Made by a program: the position numbers and the translations under genes
Notes under the pieces: generated by a model
Told to the model about the DNA's origin: nothing
The model's database searches: none
The model's input: only the letters and a program-made list of their open reading frames with translations
In this document: piece by piece, positions 34,701 through 47,200 of the stretch
How the letters are laid out: every line of letters starts with the position of its first letter
Position numbering within the stretch: position 1 is the stretch's first letter
Assembly (NCBI GenBank): GCA_964019055.1
Contig: OZ025208.1
Span: forward strand, 6,323,790 to 6,387,789
Origin: Anthopleura xanthogrammica
Lineage: Eukaryota > Cnidaria > Anthozoa > Actiniaria > Actiniidae
Length of the DNA stretch: 64,000 bases
Reading direction: 5' to 3'

Positions 34701-37595
34701 AATTCAATTTTACCCGACATGTACTTATTTGAGCTCAGAGCAGAATTATTTCTTTGACTCTCTTTGACAATCCTAGTGCGTTTAAATTAGGAAATCCACT
34801 TAACCAAGAGAGCAAAGATAATTAGTAAGAGAGGAAAACTTCTTAATTGAGAAGTATTAAGAAGTTTCCCTCTCTTATTTATGCTCTCTTTACTTAACCG
34901 AAGGCCGATTTTGTAAATTAGAGGCAATGGTAACTGGAAAATACAAGAGGAACTCTAACGCTTTTTCCTCTTAAATTTGTGCCATGTCTTTTGCATGTAT
35001 TTTTCTGTTCGCCTTTAGTTTGTTCAAGGTGATTTTTAAAGGTATCTTTATTCCGCATATGAGAACTAATCTACAAACTAGAAAGCAAATTACTTATTCA
35101 ACAAATGGTCCCCATAGCCCTCCTTGATCACGTTATAGCATTTTAGAATATAGCAAAAAAAAAAAAAAACTTTCATGATGTATGCAATATACACCTACAA
35201 GCATGCAAGCTCACATTATCAACTTTTATAATACACACACAATGAAAAACTAAATTCAAAAAAGGTTGTCTGTTAAAGGTTGAATGAGAGGCCGTTTGCT
35301 TTAAGGTATAGACCCCTTGCAGCACTTCGGAATGCAGCTCAACTATTTGGAGGACAAAACAATAGGATTCCAATCCTCAGGAGAGTGAAATTCCTTTGTT
35401 TTGTCCTCCAAATTGACGGCTGATTTGGCGCCACGTGCAAGGGGTCTATAGGTGACCCTGGTGCTATGGGGACAAGTCTTTTCAGTTTTCCTTCCACAAG
35501 GGACACCAAAAACAAAGAGTTATCCCCAACACCAAACCTTCACAAGAACGGTAGTGCCTTATGGAATTCAAATGGTATAAAATATAAATTTTCGTTGGTA
35601 AATATCAAAAAAAAATATAGCTTAAAGTACCAAATTACGTCTTTCCTTCATCTACACTGGGTATAGTTCTTCCATAAAGCATTCATTAACAGTATCTCAC
35701 TTCTCTCATACTCTTTAACACAACCTCATTTGAAAAAAAAAAAAGTTTATAAATCTTAAATACATTATCATGCACAAGTTTAACAAAATAAAGATATCAT
35801 AAACAATGTAGTGTTCGTGATATGATTCTTATTTTAAGACATTGAAAGTATAATCCGTTATGCAACAGTTCCTTTACCTCTCAGTGCCATCCGCGACTTC
35901 AGGTGTTCCAATTTCCTCGACTTTCATCAGACTTGGAAGGCTCAGCATCCTGAGTGTCAGTCGGCAAGCGAGTGTACTCTTCTCCCCGGATTCCTCGAGC
36001 AGAAAGGCTTTCTCTTCGCTCATTCCATGCTTCTTCAGTAAATCTTGAATATTGTACTTCATAACGCCAAGGCATCGATTTCGTTTAGACTCCATGACTC
36101 GGATCTTGGCCTCGCTGGTCTCTGGATTTTTCACAAGAAACCGGAGTCCTTGCTTCCATTCTGTCTTTTCCCCATAGGAAATAAAGGTTTTAAGGGTGGT
36201 CCCGACGACTGTGACTTCGCAGAAGACACTGTTGAGAGTGGGGTCCTTGTTGACGGGAAGATTGCTGGCATTGATCACCTTGACAAACAGAGCAGCAACA
36301 GAGTCGTCTTGGTGTTCTGCAACCTGTTGGTGAGCAGGATTGGTACTCAGCGGAAACCAGGATAAGAACAAGTGGATCCTTCCTTGTTTGACGCCCTCCA
36401 AAGACAGCCACACATCATGTTTGCCTTGCTCAACAGCACTTGCAATTGCAGTCTCGATGAAGCCAATCTTGGAATCTTTGCTTGAGGTGTCTTCGTCCCA
36501 CACAGTTAACTCTATGTCCTGCCCTTCGCTGTTGTCGACAAAGGCTTCAAATGTCTCGTTCCAAGTTGGGTTTAGATCGTTTTCCTTGATTTTGCTGCGG
36601 AAGCTCTGCGCTCCTACTTGAAGGACTGTATATGGGTCAGACTTTCCTTTCTTTCCGATGCCAAAATCCTTGGCTTCCAAATCACGGGCCTCGATCAACT
36701 TTACGCGCAGAACACCCTCAGGAATCGGGTACTGTAGATCACTGCCATCAACACCTTCAGCCAACGGCACAGCTACACGATTGGGCAGCACGACAAACGA
36801 GGCAAGGGTGTCATCAACTATTCGCCTGAGCGTGCTCTTCAATCCGGGGAAATCTAGAACATTCAGCAAGTTGGTCAAATCGAACTTTGTCTTTGGGCGG
36901 TTCAGGAAAAAGACAGTCACTCCACCAACTGGGTTGTAATTGGAAACCAAAGGTTTAAAGATTACTCTCAGGACTCCATGGAGCTGGAAATTGGTCAATC
37001 CAAGTTTCACAGATTTCACTGAAAGCTTGACCTGCGCGTCACCATTGTACTTGAAATCGAGATCCATAATAAAACAACCAGCCTTGTCCTTTGAGTCATA
37101 CGATGAAACACTCATAATAACTGGAGGCTGATTGCCCAGAGTTATCTTATCAAAGTACAGGGTTTGCAGGGCTTTGGGAAGATTCTTTTGCATCTCTGGC
37201 TCGACTGTATTCTTTAGGATTTCACGGACCATGTCCCCGAGGTAAGGCCACATTTGAACGAGCATTTTATTGATCCATTCGGCGTGTTCTTTGTCCGAAA
37301 AATATACCCATGAAGGCATATTCTTGATTTTGTGGATAAACGAAGACATGTGGGCTTTTTCCAAGTTTTTGCGATGACTTTTTTTCTTCTCTATCTCGAA
37401 CTGCCAGCTGACGAAGATCATCAGAATCATAACAATCCAGGCAAAGCTGAAGTGCATGTAGCCTACGAGCCATAGCGAGAACGTGACTGCAAAGAAGCGA
37501 GCAAACTCCATCATTTGATTCCTCGACATGTGGCGAATATTATGATAAATTCGCTTGTAGAAGGGCCTCGGAGGTACCTCTTTCGTCTTCTCCAT
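31737..37595 (-). CDS. ESYT: Extended synaptotagmin-like protein A (SMP, three C2 domains)
   Basis: Exon 1 spans 37595-35878 and exon 2 spans 32271-31737, joined in phase 2, encoding 750 residues. Residues about 32-64 form a hydrophobic ER hairpin, about 95-280 an SMP lipid-transfer domain, about 295-415 C2A, about 430-555 a degenerate C2B, and about 625-750 C2C. C2A keeps likely calcium ligands (D320 in KSDPY; D367, D369 and D374 in WDEDTSSKDSKIG). In C2C the usual SDPY is TNPF. Extended synaptotagmins tether ER to plasma membrane and move glycerolipids. The single 3.6-kb coding intron lies in the C2B-C2C linker; animal ESYT genes usually have many introns. A possible 5'-UTR intron spans about 37632-37817. 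The last exon lies inside duplication unit 2 and was deleted from unit 1. Confidence 0.9.
32383..32590. repeat. TAGACCCC palindromic family, nested copy
   Basis: A solitary CRE-type left arm (32383-32453) is interrupted by, or joined to, a complete hairpin (about 32455-32590) in which both arms are of the ACGTCGGAATGCAGC type. It is in the ESYT-A intron, about 110 bp upstream of the final exon, and is absent from unit 1. Confidence 0.75.
33259..33396. repeat. TAGACCCC palindromic family member
   Basis: TAGACCACTTACAGCACGCC at the left and a right arm with TTTGACGACGCATGATCAAA. It is the unit-2 counterpart of 23192-23326, but its left arm is of the GGAATGCAGC type where the unit-1 copy has the CRE type. 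Confidence 0.65.
34095..34149. repeat. (GAAAGA)n microsatellite
   Basis: About nine GAAAGA units in the ESYT-A intron. The apparent Arg-Lys peptide is a period artefact. Confidence 0.85.
34797..34893. repeat. Hairpin with AAGAGAGC termini
   Basis: It begins CAAGAGAGCAAAGATAA and ends TTATTTATGCTCTCTT, with inner arms AAGAGAGGAAAACTTCTTAA and TTAAGAAGTTTCCCTCTCTT. A shorter relative lies at 57488-57541. It is inside the ESYT-A intron. Confidence 0.65.
35309..35449. repeat. TAGACCCC palindromic family member
   Basis: TAGACCCCTTGCAGCACTTC at the left and GGCGCCACGTGCAAGGGGTC at the right, in the ESYT-A intron about 430 bp from the exon 1 donor. Confidence 0.75.
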
Positions 37596-39654
37596 GTTGC
37601 TTTGTCGATAAACCCAGACTTCAGTAACTATCTATGATACAAAGCAGAATATTTGAGACATTAATTCAGATATTACTTATACAGCTAGGCCATATGCTAA
37701 TCTAATAGGTATAAAAACTGTTTACCATCCGCCGAAAATAACGGTATGTTTAAGCAGGCAAGCATTTAAATAAACTAAGAAGTTATTTCGAGCGTTTGAA
37801 ACGAGAAAATCACTTACCAGAGGCTGTTTGCTTGATTCTAGGATAGCGAACGAAGGTCTCTTTTCTTCTAGACGCCCAACCACGTCGACAGAAGGAATAT
37901 TAGATTCATATACATAAGGTCACGCTAGATTGCTCAACGCGATCAAGGAACGCCAATCAACAGTTCCTTGTATTGTAACGCAAGCAGAGAATTGATATTG
38001 GTCCAAGTTTTTATTATTCTAATTTGAGACAAGGGAATTTCACTAACGGTGCACGGTCGTCATGGTAAAACATTTGTGACACTTTTTCAAACCAGAATAA
38101 ACATGTTTCTCTAAAGTATTTTAGATTTATTCATCATTTTTCAATAGTATGTCCTATCCATACCAGACACTGACGAACTCATGTTTTGACTAACAAATTT
38201 TAAATATAACGCAACATAATAACAACCTTTAGGAAATTGTTCAACGCTATAATCAAGTAGCCGTTGCTTTAATTTAGAAAATAATCTATTTGTTTGTATA
38301 CTATTATTATTTTCTTGAAGTACAAATGAATTATTATTGTTCTATACTAGTACAGGATCCATAGACATACTAGTGTCGTACGAGTATCTTATCTGAAATT
38401 AACAATACTGAAATTGCATACTGTATTATAAAGATAATGAAAATATTTGGGAACAACATACATGTGTTTCCTGTCAACTCATACATTTAATACCATATTT
38501 CGCAATCCTTCTCCTTCTATATCTTTCAAAATACAAATGATATAGATCATAATACGATCATCTATTTCGTTTTGGCAAATATATGAGCCAGTAAGGCCTT
38601 TTTAATACACTGCCGATTTTTGAGGGGATTTTAGATGCATTTTTTGCGGCGATTTGGGTGAAAAAATGGTAAAAAATTAACTTATAATGTTTTAGTCAGG
38701 ACATCAAGATTACCTGGGAAAATGTCTCTTTAGAAGCATAAGACAAAATTTATTATATTTTCAAAAATCGCCGTAGAAATTGCAGCAAAAATCGGCGCAA
38801 AAATCGCCCGTGTTAACGGGCCTTTAGGGCCTGACTACTTGAATAACTTTTGAAAGAGCAGATATATGGTCAGTCCCTTTCTTGTCACGAAATTATCTGA
38901 TCACTATATTCTAAAATAATCTATGTTTTCCTGATTGACTTGTCCTAGTGACAAGGTCATGATCCATGATGCGTCAGGCGACAGGTACTTTCAGGTCCAC
39001 GTATTGTATGCGTGTAAGCCGAAAATGAAAATATAAAGTTAAGAAAATACTAGACAGGCCGGTCAAGCGACTTTTCTACAGAATATTCCGCACGCGTTAC
39101 TTGCATTTCATCAATGTTCACTCATGCACCCTGAAACTCTTAACTCCATCCCGTCAGTCCAGAAAGGGAATCTAAAATTTTTTGTAGTTTTAAATTCTCA
39201 GCCGTTTTACCACAAGCCGGGAAAGGTAAGATTAAACTGAACTAAAAACTAGTGGTGGCGCCAGTTCCCCTTTTCCTGGAGGAACTGTACTTTAGCTACA
39301 GTGCAATGATAATAAAATTCACAAGATTGAAAGAACTGAGAGCTAGCCCCACGGTCCTCAAAACAGCAACGTTCCAAGGCTATCTCGGACCTCTATTAAA
39401 ATATTTAGATACTGTCGAAAATGTCCTCTATTCTTATTCTCTTCTTATTTTTCATGCAGTAAAGTATGCACGATATCGCGAACATTGATCTTGTATTGGG
39501 GTTTCTTTAGATTAGTGCATTAGACAAGTGTTCCAGACAGCTATATGTCTTCTACTTGAATTTTCACGAATAAACACGTTATAACGACTTTAATCTAGTA
39601 TATACGTGTACAATAAAAAAAATAATTAACCCACATAAAGGAGCTGGAATACAT
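37596..39654. other. Intergenic region between the two ESYT genes
   Basis: It should hold the ESYT-A promoter and 5' UTR. A minus-strand donor CTG|GTAAGTG at 37818 and acceptor near 37631 suggest a leader intron. I recognise no other gene; 38580-38830 has an imperfect inverted pair around CGCCGATTTTTG and AAAAATCGGCG. Confidence 0.4.
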
Positions 39655-40052
39655 CTAGTCAAAAAAGGTTTTGTTGCATGTTGCATGTTGCATGTTGCAT
39701 GTTGCATGTTGCATGTTGCATGTTGCATGTTGCATGTTGCATGTTGCATGTTGCATGTTGCATGTTGCATGTTGCATGTTGCATGTTGCATGTTGCATGT
39801 TGCATGTTGCATGTTGCATGTTGCATGTTGCATGTTGCATGTTGCATGTTGCTTACTAATCTTAACATGTATTATATTCATAAGGAAATAATGTCAGCAC
39901 AGAAACAAATATGCTGGAAAAACCTGCAGACAAAGTTTGAGAAAATTCCATATTGTTGTGACTTTTCGCTGATTTATTACCCATAGTGCATTTCGGGATT
40001 TGTATGCAACATGCTACAAAATTTTCACCAACCTTTTTTTGAAATAGCTGTA
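39655..40052. mobile_element. TIR element carrying an expanded TGTTGCA array, copy 1
   Basis: The right end (ATTTTCACCAACCTTTTTTTG then AAATAGCTGT) is the inverse of the left end of the second copy at 56251. The interior shares AATAATGTCAGCACAGAA and ATATGCTGGA with that copy. The left terminus contains about 26 exact heptamers (39672-39853) where the other copy has four. The heptamer is part of the terminal inverted repeat, since the right end reads TATGCAACATGC. Confidence 0.75.
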
Positions 40053-40364
40053 TACTAAACAAATCCAGCTGATCTGAAATAGTGACGTAGGAACGAAGTC
40101 ACTACAAAACTAAGGTATCATAAAGCCTGCGAAATTTACTTATAAGAGTATATATCTGAGATAAATCTAGATTTCCAGCAACGGTTTTTGATATTTTACA
40201 TACAATATTTTTTTACTATGATATCCATCATTCTTGCCAGTGGGAAAATAAAATAAAGAAGTTTTGCAAATTTTCTCATTTCTTAATTGGCTAATATTTT
40301 TTCTCAGATCAGCTGGATATGATTGAATTATTTTTTTAACTTTAAAAATTATGCTCAGAAATGT

Positions 40365-42665
40365 CTACTTTTTAAGCTCACATGTCATGGTTATTCCAGA
40401 AGATAAAGCAAGTTCTGATAATTGAATAGTCGTTCGACCAATCAGATTCCAGCCTCGTCGAACATGGAGCCCAGGCCTCGCGTTCTTCACGACCAAGTCC
40501 AGATCCCTGTCCTTAAGTTCTTCCAGCCCTACATCGTATTCAAAAGTCTCATTAAACACTGGATTCAGGTTGCCACGACTTGCACCGGTTTTTCGCCTCG
40601 ACTTTTTGGTTTTGTCGGGGAGAAGGTATAACCTCACGTAGGGATTTGTTTTGTTTGTTGCATCGCGTGATTTCAAGAAGTCGGCTCGTATGACAACAAC
40701 TATAAGCTTATTCTTAGAGTGATCGTATCTCAGACCCAACTTGACTTCCCCTCGGGATGTTAGTTCCTCTGTTGACTGTTCCAAGGATGTTAATGAGCTC
40801 ATTCCCCAGGCACTGCTGGTCATCGAGGAACTTGATGTGTCCTTCCTGAAGTGCAGTCCACTTTGACCTTCACTGTCCACTTCTGTCTCAGACAATTGTG
40901 GTACCGATGCATTCAAGCGCCCTGGAAGACTCTTTCCAATATTTCCTCGATTTAAACTGTTGTTAGGAAGATTTTCCATCTCTTGGCAGCTGTTGCCGTC
41001 TGGTTCTTCTACTTCAGGTGCTTTCATTGCTCGGAGGACCACCTTACATTTAAGAGAACATCTCTCAAAGCCTGGTCCTATCAGTGGAAATGCTCCCTCG
41101 TGCGACATGCCAGGAACATTCTCGATGCGCTTAAGATCAAAATTCACATGACACAATAGCTTGTCATCTTCCATCATGTTAATTCGTACTGTTTGAGTAC
41201 GTGGATTGCTCACAAGAAACCGCAGGCCTTGGTTCCATGTCGGCGTCACGCTGCTAACTGGATATGTTTTCTGTGTTGTCTTGCCAACGCTGACGTCGCA
41301 TAGCAACATCTTTGGGTCTTCTTCATCTCTGAGGTCTTTAGGTAGATCAATTGCTGATATGATTTTCACAAAGACGCCTGCAACTATTGGGTTAATCGGC
41401 GTTGCTTGTCTGAGATCTTCTGATTTGGAACTTAAAGCAAACCACGTCAACTTCATGTGGATTTTCCCTTCATCAACCCCCTCCAGTGGTAGCCAAACAT
41501 CCGAGATTCCTTCTTCCAAAACTCTGGCCACCTGCAGTTCTACTTGGCCAATTTTATCGTCACTTGATGCGAAATCTTCATCGTAAATTTTCACGAACAG
41601 TTCTTGTCCTTCTGTGTTGTCAATGAATGCTTCAAAAGTTTCTTTCCAAACAGGGTCGCAGTTGGACTTTTTGGTTTTTGTGCGGAATTTTTGTGCACCA
41701 ACTTCGAGAATAGCATAAGGGTCAGAACTCCCTTCACCAATCAGAGCTGTATCAGCTTTGATCAAGTCTTTAGCCTCGATTAACTGTACACGTAAGACTC
41801 CATCAGGTATCGGGTATTGCAGATCTGCGGCATCAACATTAAGGGACATAGGAACAGCGATTCTATTGGGAAGGACAACAAACGAAGCGACAACATCTTC
41901 AATAATATCCAACAAGGTGCTCTTTATCCCAGGAATATCCAGCACACTGAGTAAGTTTGTTAATTCGAAAGATATCTTAGGTCGGTTTAGAAAGAATACC
42001 GTCACACCGCCCACAGGGTTGAAGTCTGGTACCAAGGGCTTTAGAATGACACGAAGTGGTCCATGAATTTGAAAATCCGAAACACCAAGTTTAACTTTTT
42101 TGACCGCTAAAACAAACTCTGCATCACCATTGTATACTACATCCAGATCCATGATAAATTCATTATCTCGCATCGAGGTGGAAGTCTGGTACGTTTTAAA
42201 GTTTGTAATATATGGAGGTGTTTGGCCAAGAGAAATCTTGTCGAAGCGTAAACACTGTAAAGGGCTGGGAAGACTTTGCTGTATAGCCGGCTCCACTGAT
42301 TGTTTTATTATTGCCTGAACCATATCTTCTACGTAAGGCCACATTTGGTCGAGTATTCGGTTTACCCATAACGCATGTTCCTCTTCACTGAAATAAATCC
42401 AAGATGGCATTGAGGGCCATATGCCTTTAACATCATCTTCATCAGTTATGTTTTTATGGAGTTTCTTTTGTCGTTGGTTAAGCAGGTGACCAGACTGCAG
42501 GAAAGCACCGAACGATAACAATAAAATTATCCATGCGAAACTCAACTGTAAATATCCAAATGCCCAAGGCACATATGCTAAAAGGCAAAGTCCCAGGCAT
42601 GCGAAAAAATTAGAAGTAAACTGATTTTTAAGATGGAGAACTTTTTCCTTTAGGTTTCCCGCCAT
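40365..42665 (-). CDS. ESYT: Extended synaptotagmin-like protein B (SMP, three C2 domains), intronless
   Basis: One uninterrupted frame of 766 residues. Domains: hydrophobic hairpin at about 20-58, SMP at about 88-275 with PVGGVTVFFLNRP, C2A at about 292-410, C2B at about 425-545, a Ser-rich linker at about 550-635, and C2C at about 637-766. C2A calcium ligands are present (D315 in SSDPY; D362, D364 and D370 in YDEDFASSDDKIG). C2B lacks a clear ligand set. C2C has TNPYVRLYLLPD (N674 for the usual Asp) and no acidic third loop, so it is probably calcium-independent, though its basic strand (KTKKSRRK) could bind phosphoinositides. It is clearly paralogous to ESYT-A along its whole length. The complete lack of coding introns suggests descent from a retrocopy. 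Residue 1 is chosen because the hairpin follows directly. Confidence 0.92.
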   Translation of the reverse strand: MAGNLKEKVLHLKNQFTSNFFACLGLCLLAYVPWAFGYLQLSFAWIILLLSFGAFLQSGHLLNQRQKKLHKNITDEDDVKGIWPSMPSWIYFSEEEHALWVNRILDQMWPYVEDMVQAIIKQSVEPAIQQSLPSPLQCLRFDKISLGQTPPYITNFKTYQTSTSMRDNEFIMDLDVVYNGDAEFVLAVKKVKLGVSDFQIHGPLRVILKPLVPDFNPVGGVTVFFLNRPKISFELTNLLSVLDIPGIKSTLLDIIEDVVASFVVLPNRIAVPMSLNVDAADLQYPIPDGVLRVQLIEAKDLIKADTALIGEGSSDPYAILEVGAQKFRTKTKKSNCDPVWKETFEAFIDNTEGQELFVKIYDEDFASSDDKIGQVELQVARVLEEGISDVWLPLEGVDEGKIHMKLTWFALSSKSEDLRQATPINPIVAGVFVKIISAIDLPKDLRDEEDPKMLLCDVSVGKTTQKTYPVSSVTPTWNQGLRFLVSNPRTQTVRINMMEDDKLLCHVNFDLKRIENVPGMSHEGAFPLIGPGFERCSLKCKVVLRAMKAPEVEEPDGNSCQEMENLPNNSLNRGNIGKSLPGRLNASVPQLSETEVDSEGQSGLHFRKDTSSSSMTSSAWGMSSLTSLEQSTEELTSRGEVKLGLRYDHSKNKLIVVVIRADFLKSRDATNKTNPYVRLYLLPDKTKKSRRKTGASRGNLNPVFNETFEYDVGLEELKDRDLDLVVKNARPGLHVRRGWNLIGRTTIQLSELALSSGITMTCELKK

Positions 42666-44070
42666 GTCATGGAAAGAATAGATGTCCTTCGCTCTTTTTT
42701 AGCTCTCCAACTAAGCCACTCAAAACCATGTACTCGTAAATAGAGTCAGCAGAGACTGATATCTTGAACTCATAGTGTAAAAATAAGATGGTTTGTATTC
42801 TTAAGATGCCAGGAAAGTGTAAAAAATATCTGGTCATTGGCTTAAAGAGCTTTGTATTGACAGGTGGCTTGTTGTAGTCTCTCTTGGAAAGATACCCTGT
42901 AAACCAAATAGCGAGAATCTGAGCTCTGTTACTGAGAAAAATTCAAAATTACCTATGTTCTATTGGCGACCATAATCAACATTTACATACCGACACAGTC
43001 CTGTTTGAGGACTTCAATTGGCTAAATTATCAAGGCAAACTAAGACTTGTTTGATTACATCTGATATCCGATGAAACCACCAAATCTAAATTTCAATAAT
43101 TGTAGCCACATTCTGATCATCAATTATGAATCGTGTTGATGATTTTACAGATTGTTTTCAAAACAGCAATATTGTTTAATAAAAGATACAGAGAACCCTT
43201 TTTTTAGTTTTGTGGAATTATAGCTTAATAAGGTCAATATTTAAGGGTCGCTTTTAACTATTTGTATTGATACTTTATGAATAAAAAGTAATTAAACAAA
43301 AGAAAATGGAAGAAAGCAGAGAAAGAAAGGAAAAAAAGTCAAATAAATAAAATGATACTTGGCTTTGAATTTCTTTCTTTCAGACTGGCTTAGAACCGTT
43401 CAAATACTTGACCAATACAATGTACACGAAACCAGGTCCAAAAACTTCACTGCTAGGCGTTTGAATTTTTGTCCGGATAGCACAGTTCTGTGTAAACTGA
43501 ATGCATAAACGTACAACTTTCTGAACGGTTAAAAATCCGTCCAGTACCGTGTAAGGCCAGCCTGAATCTACAGTGGCAAAAAATTGACGGATTAAAAAAT
43601 GTTTATCTCAGGCGGCAGAAGTCTACGATGGTGGATTCAGCTAGTATTTTCAATAATCCCAATTCCTGTTTTATTGCTACTCCTTTTTCTTTTTGATCAA
43701 TAAAAGCCGGCCAAGAAATTCAACCAATCCAATCTCCCTTTCTTTCCCCCAAATCCTACTCGGTTAGATTTACAATTGGATTTCAATAAATAAAGTAACA
43801 ACAGCATCTGTTTGTACGTAAGATTAAGTGGTTAACCAACACATGTTTTTTCGTTTAAATGTTATGTTCAATCACATATATTTGTACGTGAAAACACAGA
43901 ATGTCCACTATGCTTGAGTACTAACTATTATAAAATAACTTTGATATTACGCGCGCTCTGATTGGTCAAAAAGCCATGTTTTATGAGAGTATAATACATG
44001 CTCACGTCATTTTTCTCTCTCTCGAAACTGCTTCTTAAAAGCATTTGAGCGCTAGTTATTTTATAAAAGC
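42666..44070. other. ESYT-B 5' flank, no gene recognised
   Basis: AT-rich DNA upstream of ESYT-B with no frame of convincing composition and no recognised domain. Confidence 0.4.
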
Positions 44071-44250
44071 AATAAAAAACAGTTTTCCGTGTATTATACT
44101 CTGATAAAGACACGCGGGATGTGGAGAGAACACTTGAGAAGCTGGAAACCACTCCGCTACGCGTCGTGGTTTCCTACGCTTCTCTCGTGTTCTCTCCACA
44201 TCCCGCGTGTCTTTATCAGAGTATAATACACGGAAAACTGTTTTTTATTC
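44071..44250. repeat. Long hairpin with about 80-bp arms
   Basis: The arms 44071-44152 and 44167-44250 are almost exact reverse complements (left arm contains CCGTGTATTATACTCTGATA; inner end GGAAACCAC) around a 14-bp loop. Upstream DNA at 43980-44005 repeats part of the arm (GAGTATAATACATG). It has a typical MITE shape. Confidence 0.8.
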
Positions 44251-47200
44251 CTTAAATCAAGGAAGCTTAACTAGTATGATTGCTATTCTTGGGGTGCATG
44301 TTACGACGTCATAGGCGCCATGTTGGCTGACTATACCAAGCATTCCACATTAATTCTCTTGTTATATCAACCAAGATGGCGGCTGTTTCATTGATTTATA
44401 TCTAAACTAAAGATTTTGAGTCAAGTGGTTGCAGTCGAAGCGATCCAATAAAACACAGACAATAAATCACGATATAAGAACAGAAACTCGCTCTCCATGA
44501 ATCTCATGACAGTGAGTGGGGTCCTTGTGTTATGTAAGTTGTCCTAAATGGAAGGTGAAAATGTCGGCATGTTTAAAAACTCATTTTATCCTGCAAAACT
44601 TCGAATTTTATCGATATCCTGAAGCAACCTCTGGGCTGATTAAAGTCAGGGCACGACTAAATCTCAGATTGAATTGAAATTTAAAGTGTTATTTTGTGGA
44701 GGGACCGTGGGACCTGGCGATTCTTGATTGCTGAGACAGACATATACTCGGCATTTCAATAAAATTTGTCACCAGAAAAGCTGCAAAACTAAGACCGGCA
44801 AGGATTATGGGTAGATATATTTTATATGTTAAAACCGCTATGACTATTGATGCGGACGAGCTGCCGTTTTTATCTAAAAGCTTTACTTGTTGGATATGAA
44901 ATGTTTCCCATAAAACATTCGTAGGTTTTTGGTAACTAATTTTATTCGGAAATAAGCCGTATATACTTTCCGCGAATTATAAACGCATACACTGAAATCC
45001 ATTTGCGACTTAGCAATTTTAACTGACAAAGAAGACACTTAGACACTTAACGAATAGAATGAAGTTCACATTACAATATTTCATATTTCTAATTTTCAAC
45101 ATAAAGTTTAAATACTACTGAAGCAATCATTGGGTCCGTCATTCTCTATAGTTCTGTGAAAAATGGGGTCGAATAATTTATTTTCCTGTAAAATATGGCT
45201 TCTTCTAAACAGCTTTCCATGTTTGCATTGTTCACGCGTTTCCGCAAAAAAAGGTGTCATAATCGTAATCGCAAGCAACATACGTAGATTCATTATCACA
45301 TTTATCACTGAGGTGTGAAAAAAGACAAGCACTGTTAATAAGCGCAGTGCTTTACTGAGTCTGCTTATCATATTACTTACGATTACGATTACGATGCTAG
45401 TGTGTACGTGAACCAGGCTTTAGGCCAAAGTTATCTTCATTCTTCAACAAATTTTCATGATCTCTACTCAATCGAATTGGTGATTGATGATAGGAGACGA
45501 GCGAAAGACCGTGTGTTAGTTTAATTAAAGGACTAACATGGCAAAACGGTTCATTTAGGAACAGGAAAACCGTCAAAATAATTCCTAATTATAGGGATGA
45601 CGGATGAATGAATTAGCTTTAGACATATCGAAAATAAGTTTTCCATGACATGGGACGTCTGGCTACTTTTCACCATAAGGAATGACTCAGAATAGGGAAA
45701 CTAAGGCCGGATTTTCTACATTAAAAACCAAAACAAACTTTCAAAGGTGCAGTCAGAAAATTGCAATGGTTCGAGACAAAATTTCAAAAAAAAACCAAAC
45801 TATTGTTTTATCAAAAGTTCAAGTAGATTTTAAGGGGCGACAAAACCACTCAAGTTGCAGCTGTTAGTGGCTGGAAGTGTAGGTGCTGATATTCATGAGT
45901 GTGAAGTATGCGTATATTGAATTGAATTGCTCATAATGATTGTTTCCTTATCAGTTGTTTTCTTTCAAGCAAGCCATTTGTGGATTTATTATAAAAATTC
46001 GAGTCGCTAATGGCGCTAAGTGAGAGTCGTTTGTAGCTGTTCACCTAACACTTATGCCAGGAATGGACCTCTTTATATTCGGTTACGTTTCTAATTGTTT
46101 TTCTTCGTGCGAACTTGTTCCATAATCTGGAAAAGTTCCTGCTGCCTCACTAAAACACGAATACTGCAATAATGAAGCCTTAAAGACGTAAAGGTCTAAA
46201 AGGTCACAGTTGATATGCGCGCATGATAACAATGTTTACGTAAAGGAGACATCAACCTTGACTTTGAAGCCTTGAGTTGATTCCAGGAGTGAGTGACGTC
46301 AAAAAAACATGAATCTCTTAGACAAAGTATTTTTTATAGCAGAAAACAAACCCTTCTAGTTTTAGTCAAGGAAATGTTTTTAAAATAAACCTTTGCTCAG
46401 ACTTCTTTATTTTAAAGATTATGACATACTGAATCAAGATAAAGGAGGAAATATGGGGACCAAAACCCGACCAAAACACTTGTTATAAAATAATTGACAC
46501 AGAAGACCATAATAAAGAGCTTTTAAGTGTGACTTCACTCCTATGGAAAAACGACTTCCGGGTCCAAAAAGAAAAGCAGTTCTATAAAAAGTTTTATTCC
46601 TGAAGGCTTTTTCTTTTTGACAGGATTTGTTGTCCAAGGTTCTAATTGTTTCAGGTGGAGGTTAAATCATTGAGTGCGTTTTTCCTTTTATTTTAGCGGT
46701 CTTTTAAGCAGTTGGACCCGGAAATGCGTCACAACTTAACAGTTCTATTGACCGTTATACGCCAACATTCGCCATTTTTCGGACAAACTAAAAAAAAAAA
46801 AAATTTATACCAAAAATGGAAAATTTAATGTCTTGTTTCGACTTTGTATTAATCAACTTTCTCCTAAATAAGAAAGACATCTTCGAGTGATATTTTTAGA
46901 AATAGGACGAATATTGTGCGTCTGTTTCCTTTCCATTAACACTAATTTCGCGAAGAACTTTCCATCAAAAGCCGTAAATAATAATCTTCAACCTCTATTT
47001 TTCTATTTTTACATACATGGTGTCGACTAGCAGCTTTAAGCACGTCAAGAACTAAAAAGATAACTTATCTGAGATGCAATGGTAGCAGGTGATGGTATAA
47101 AACAGCAACCAAGAATCGCCAGGTCCCACGGTCCCTCCGCAAAATAACACTTTAAATTTCAATTCAATCTGTGAGTTAGCCGTGCCCTGACTTTGATCAG

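Noticed and set aside
45108..45371. 87-codon minus-strand frame with a hydrophobic N-terminal stretch
   Set aside because: It could pass for a secreted peptide, but there is no splice or polyadenylation support, no repeat of cysteines and no recognised homology. The surrounding DNA is repeat-rich.
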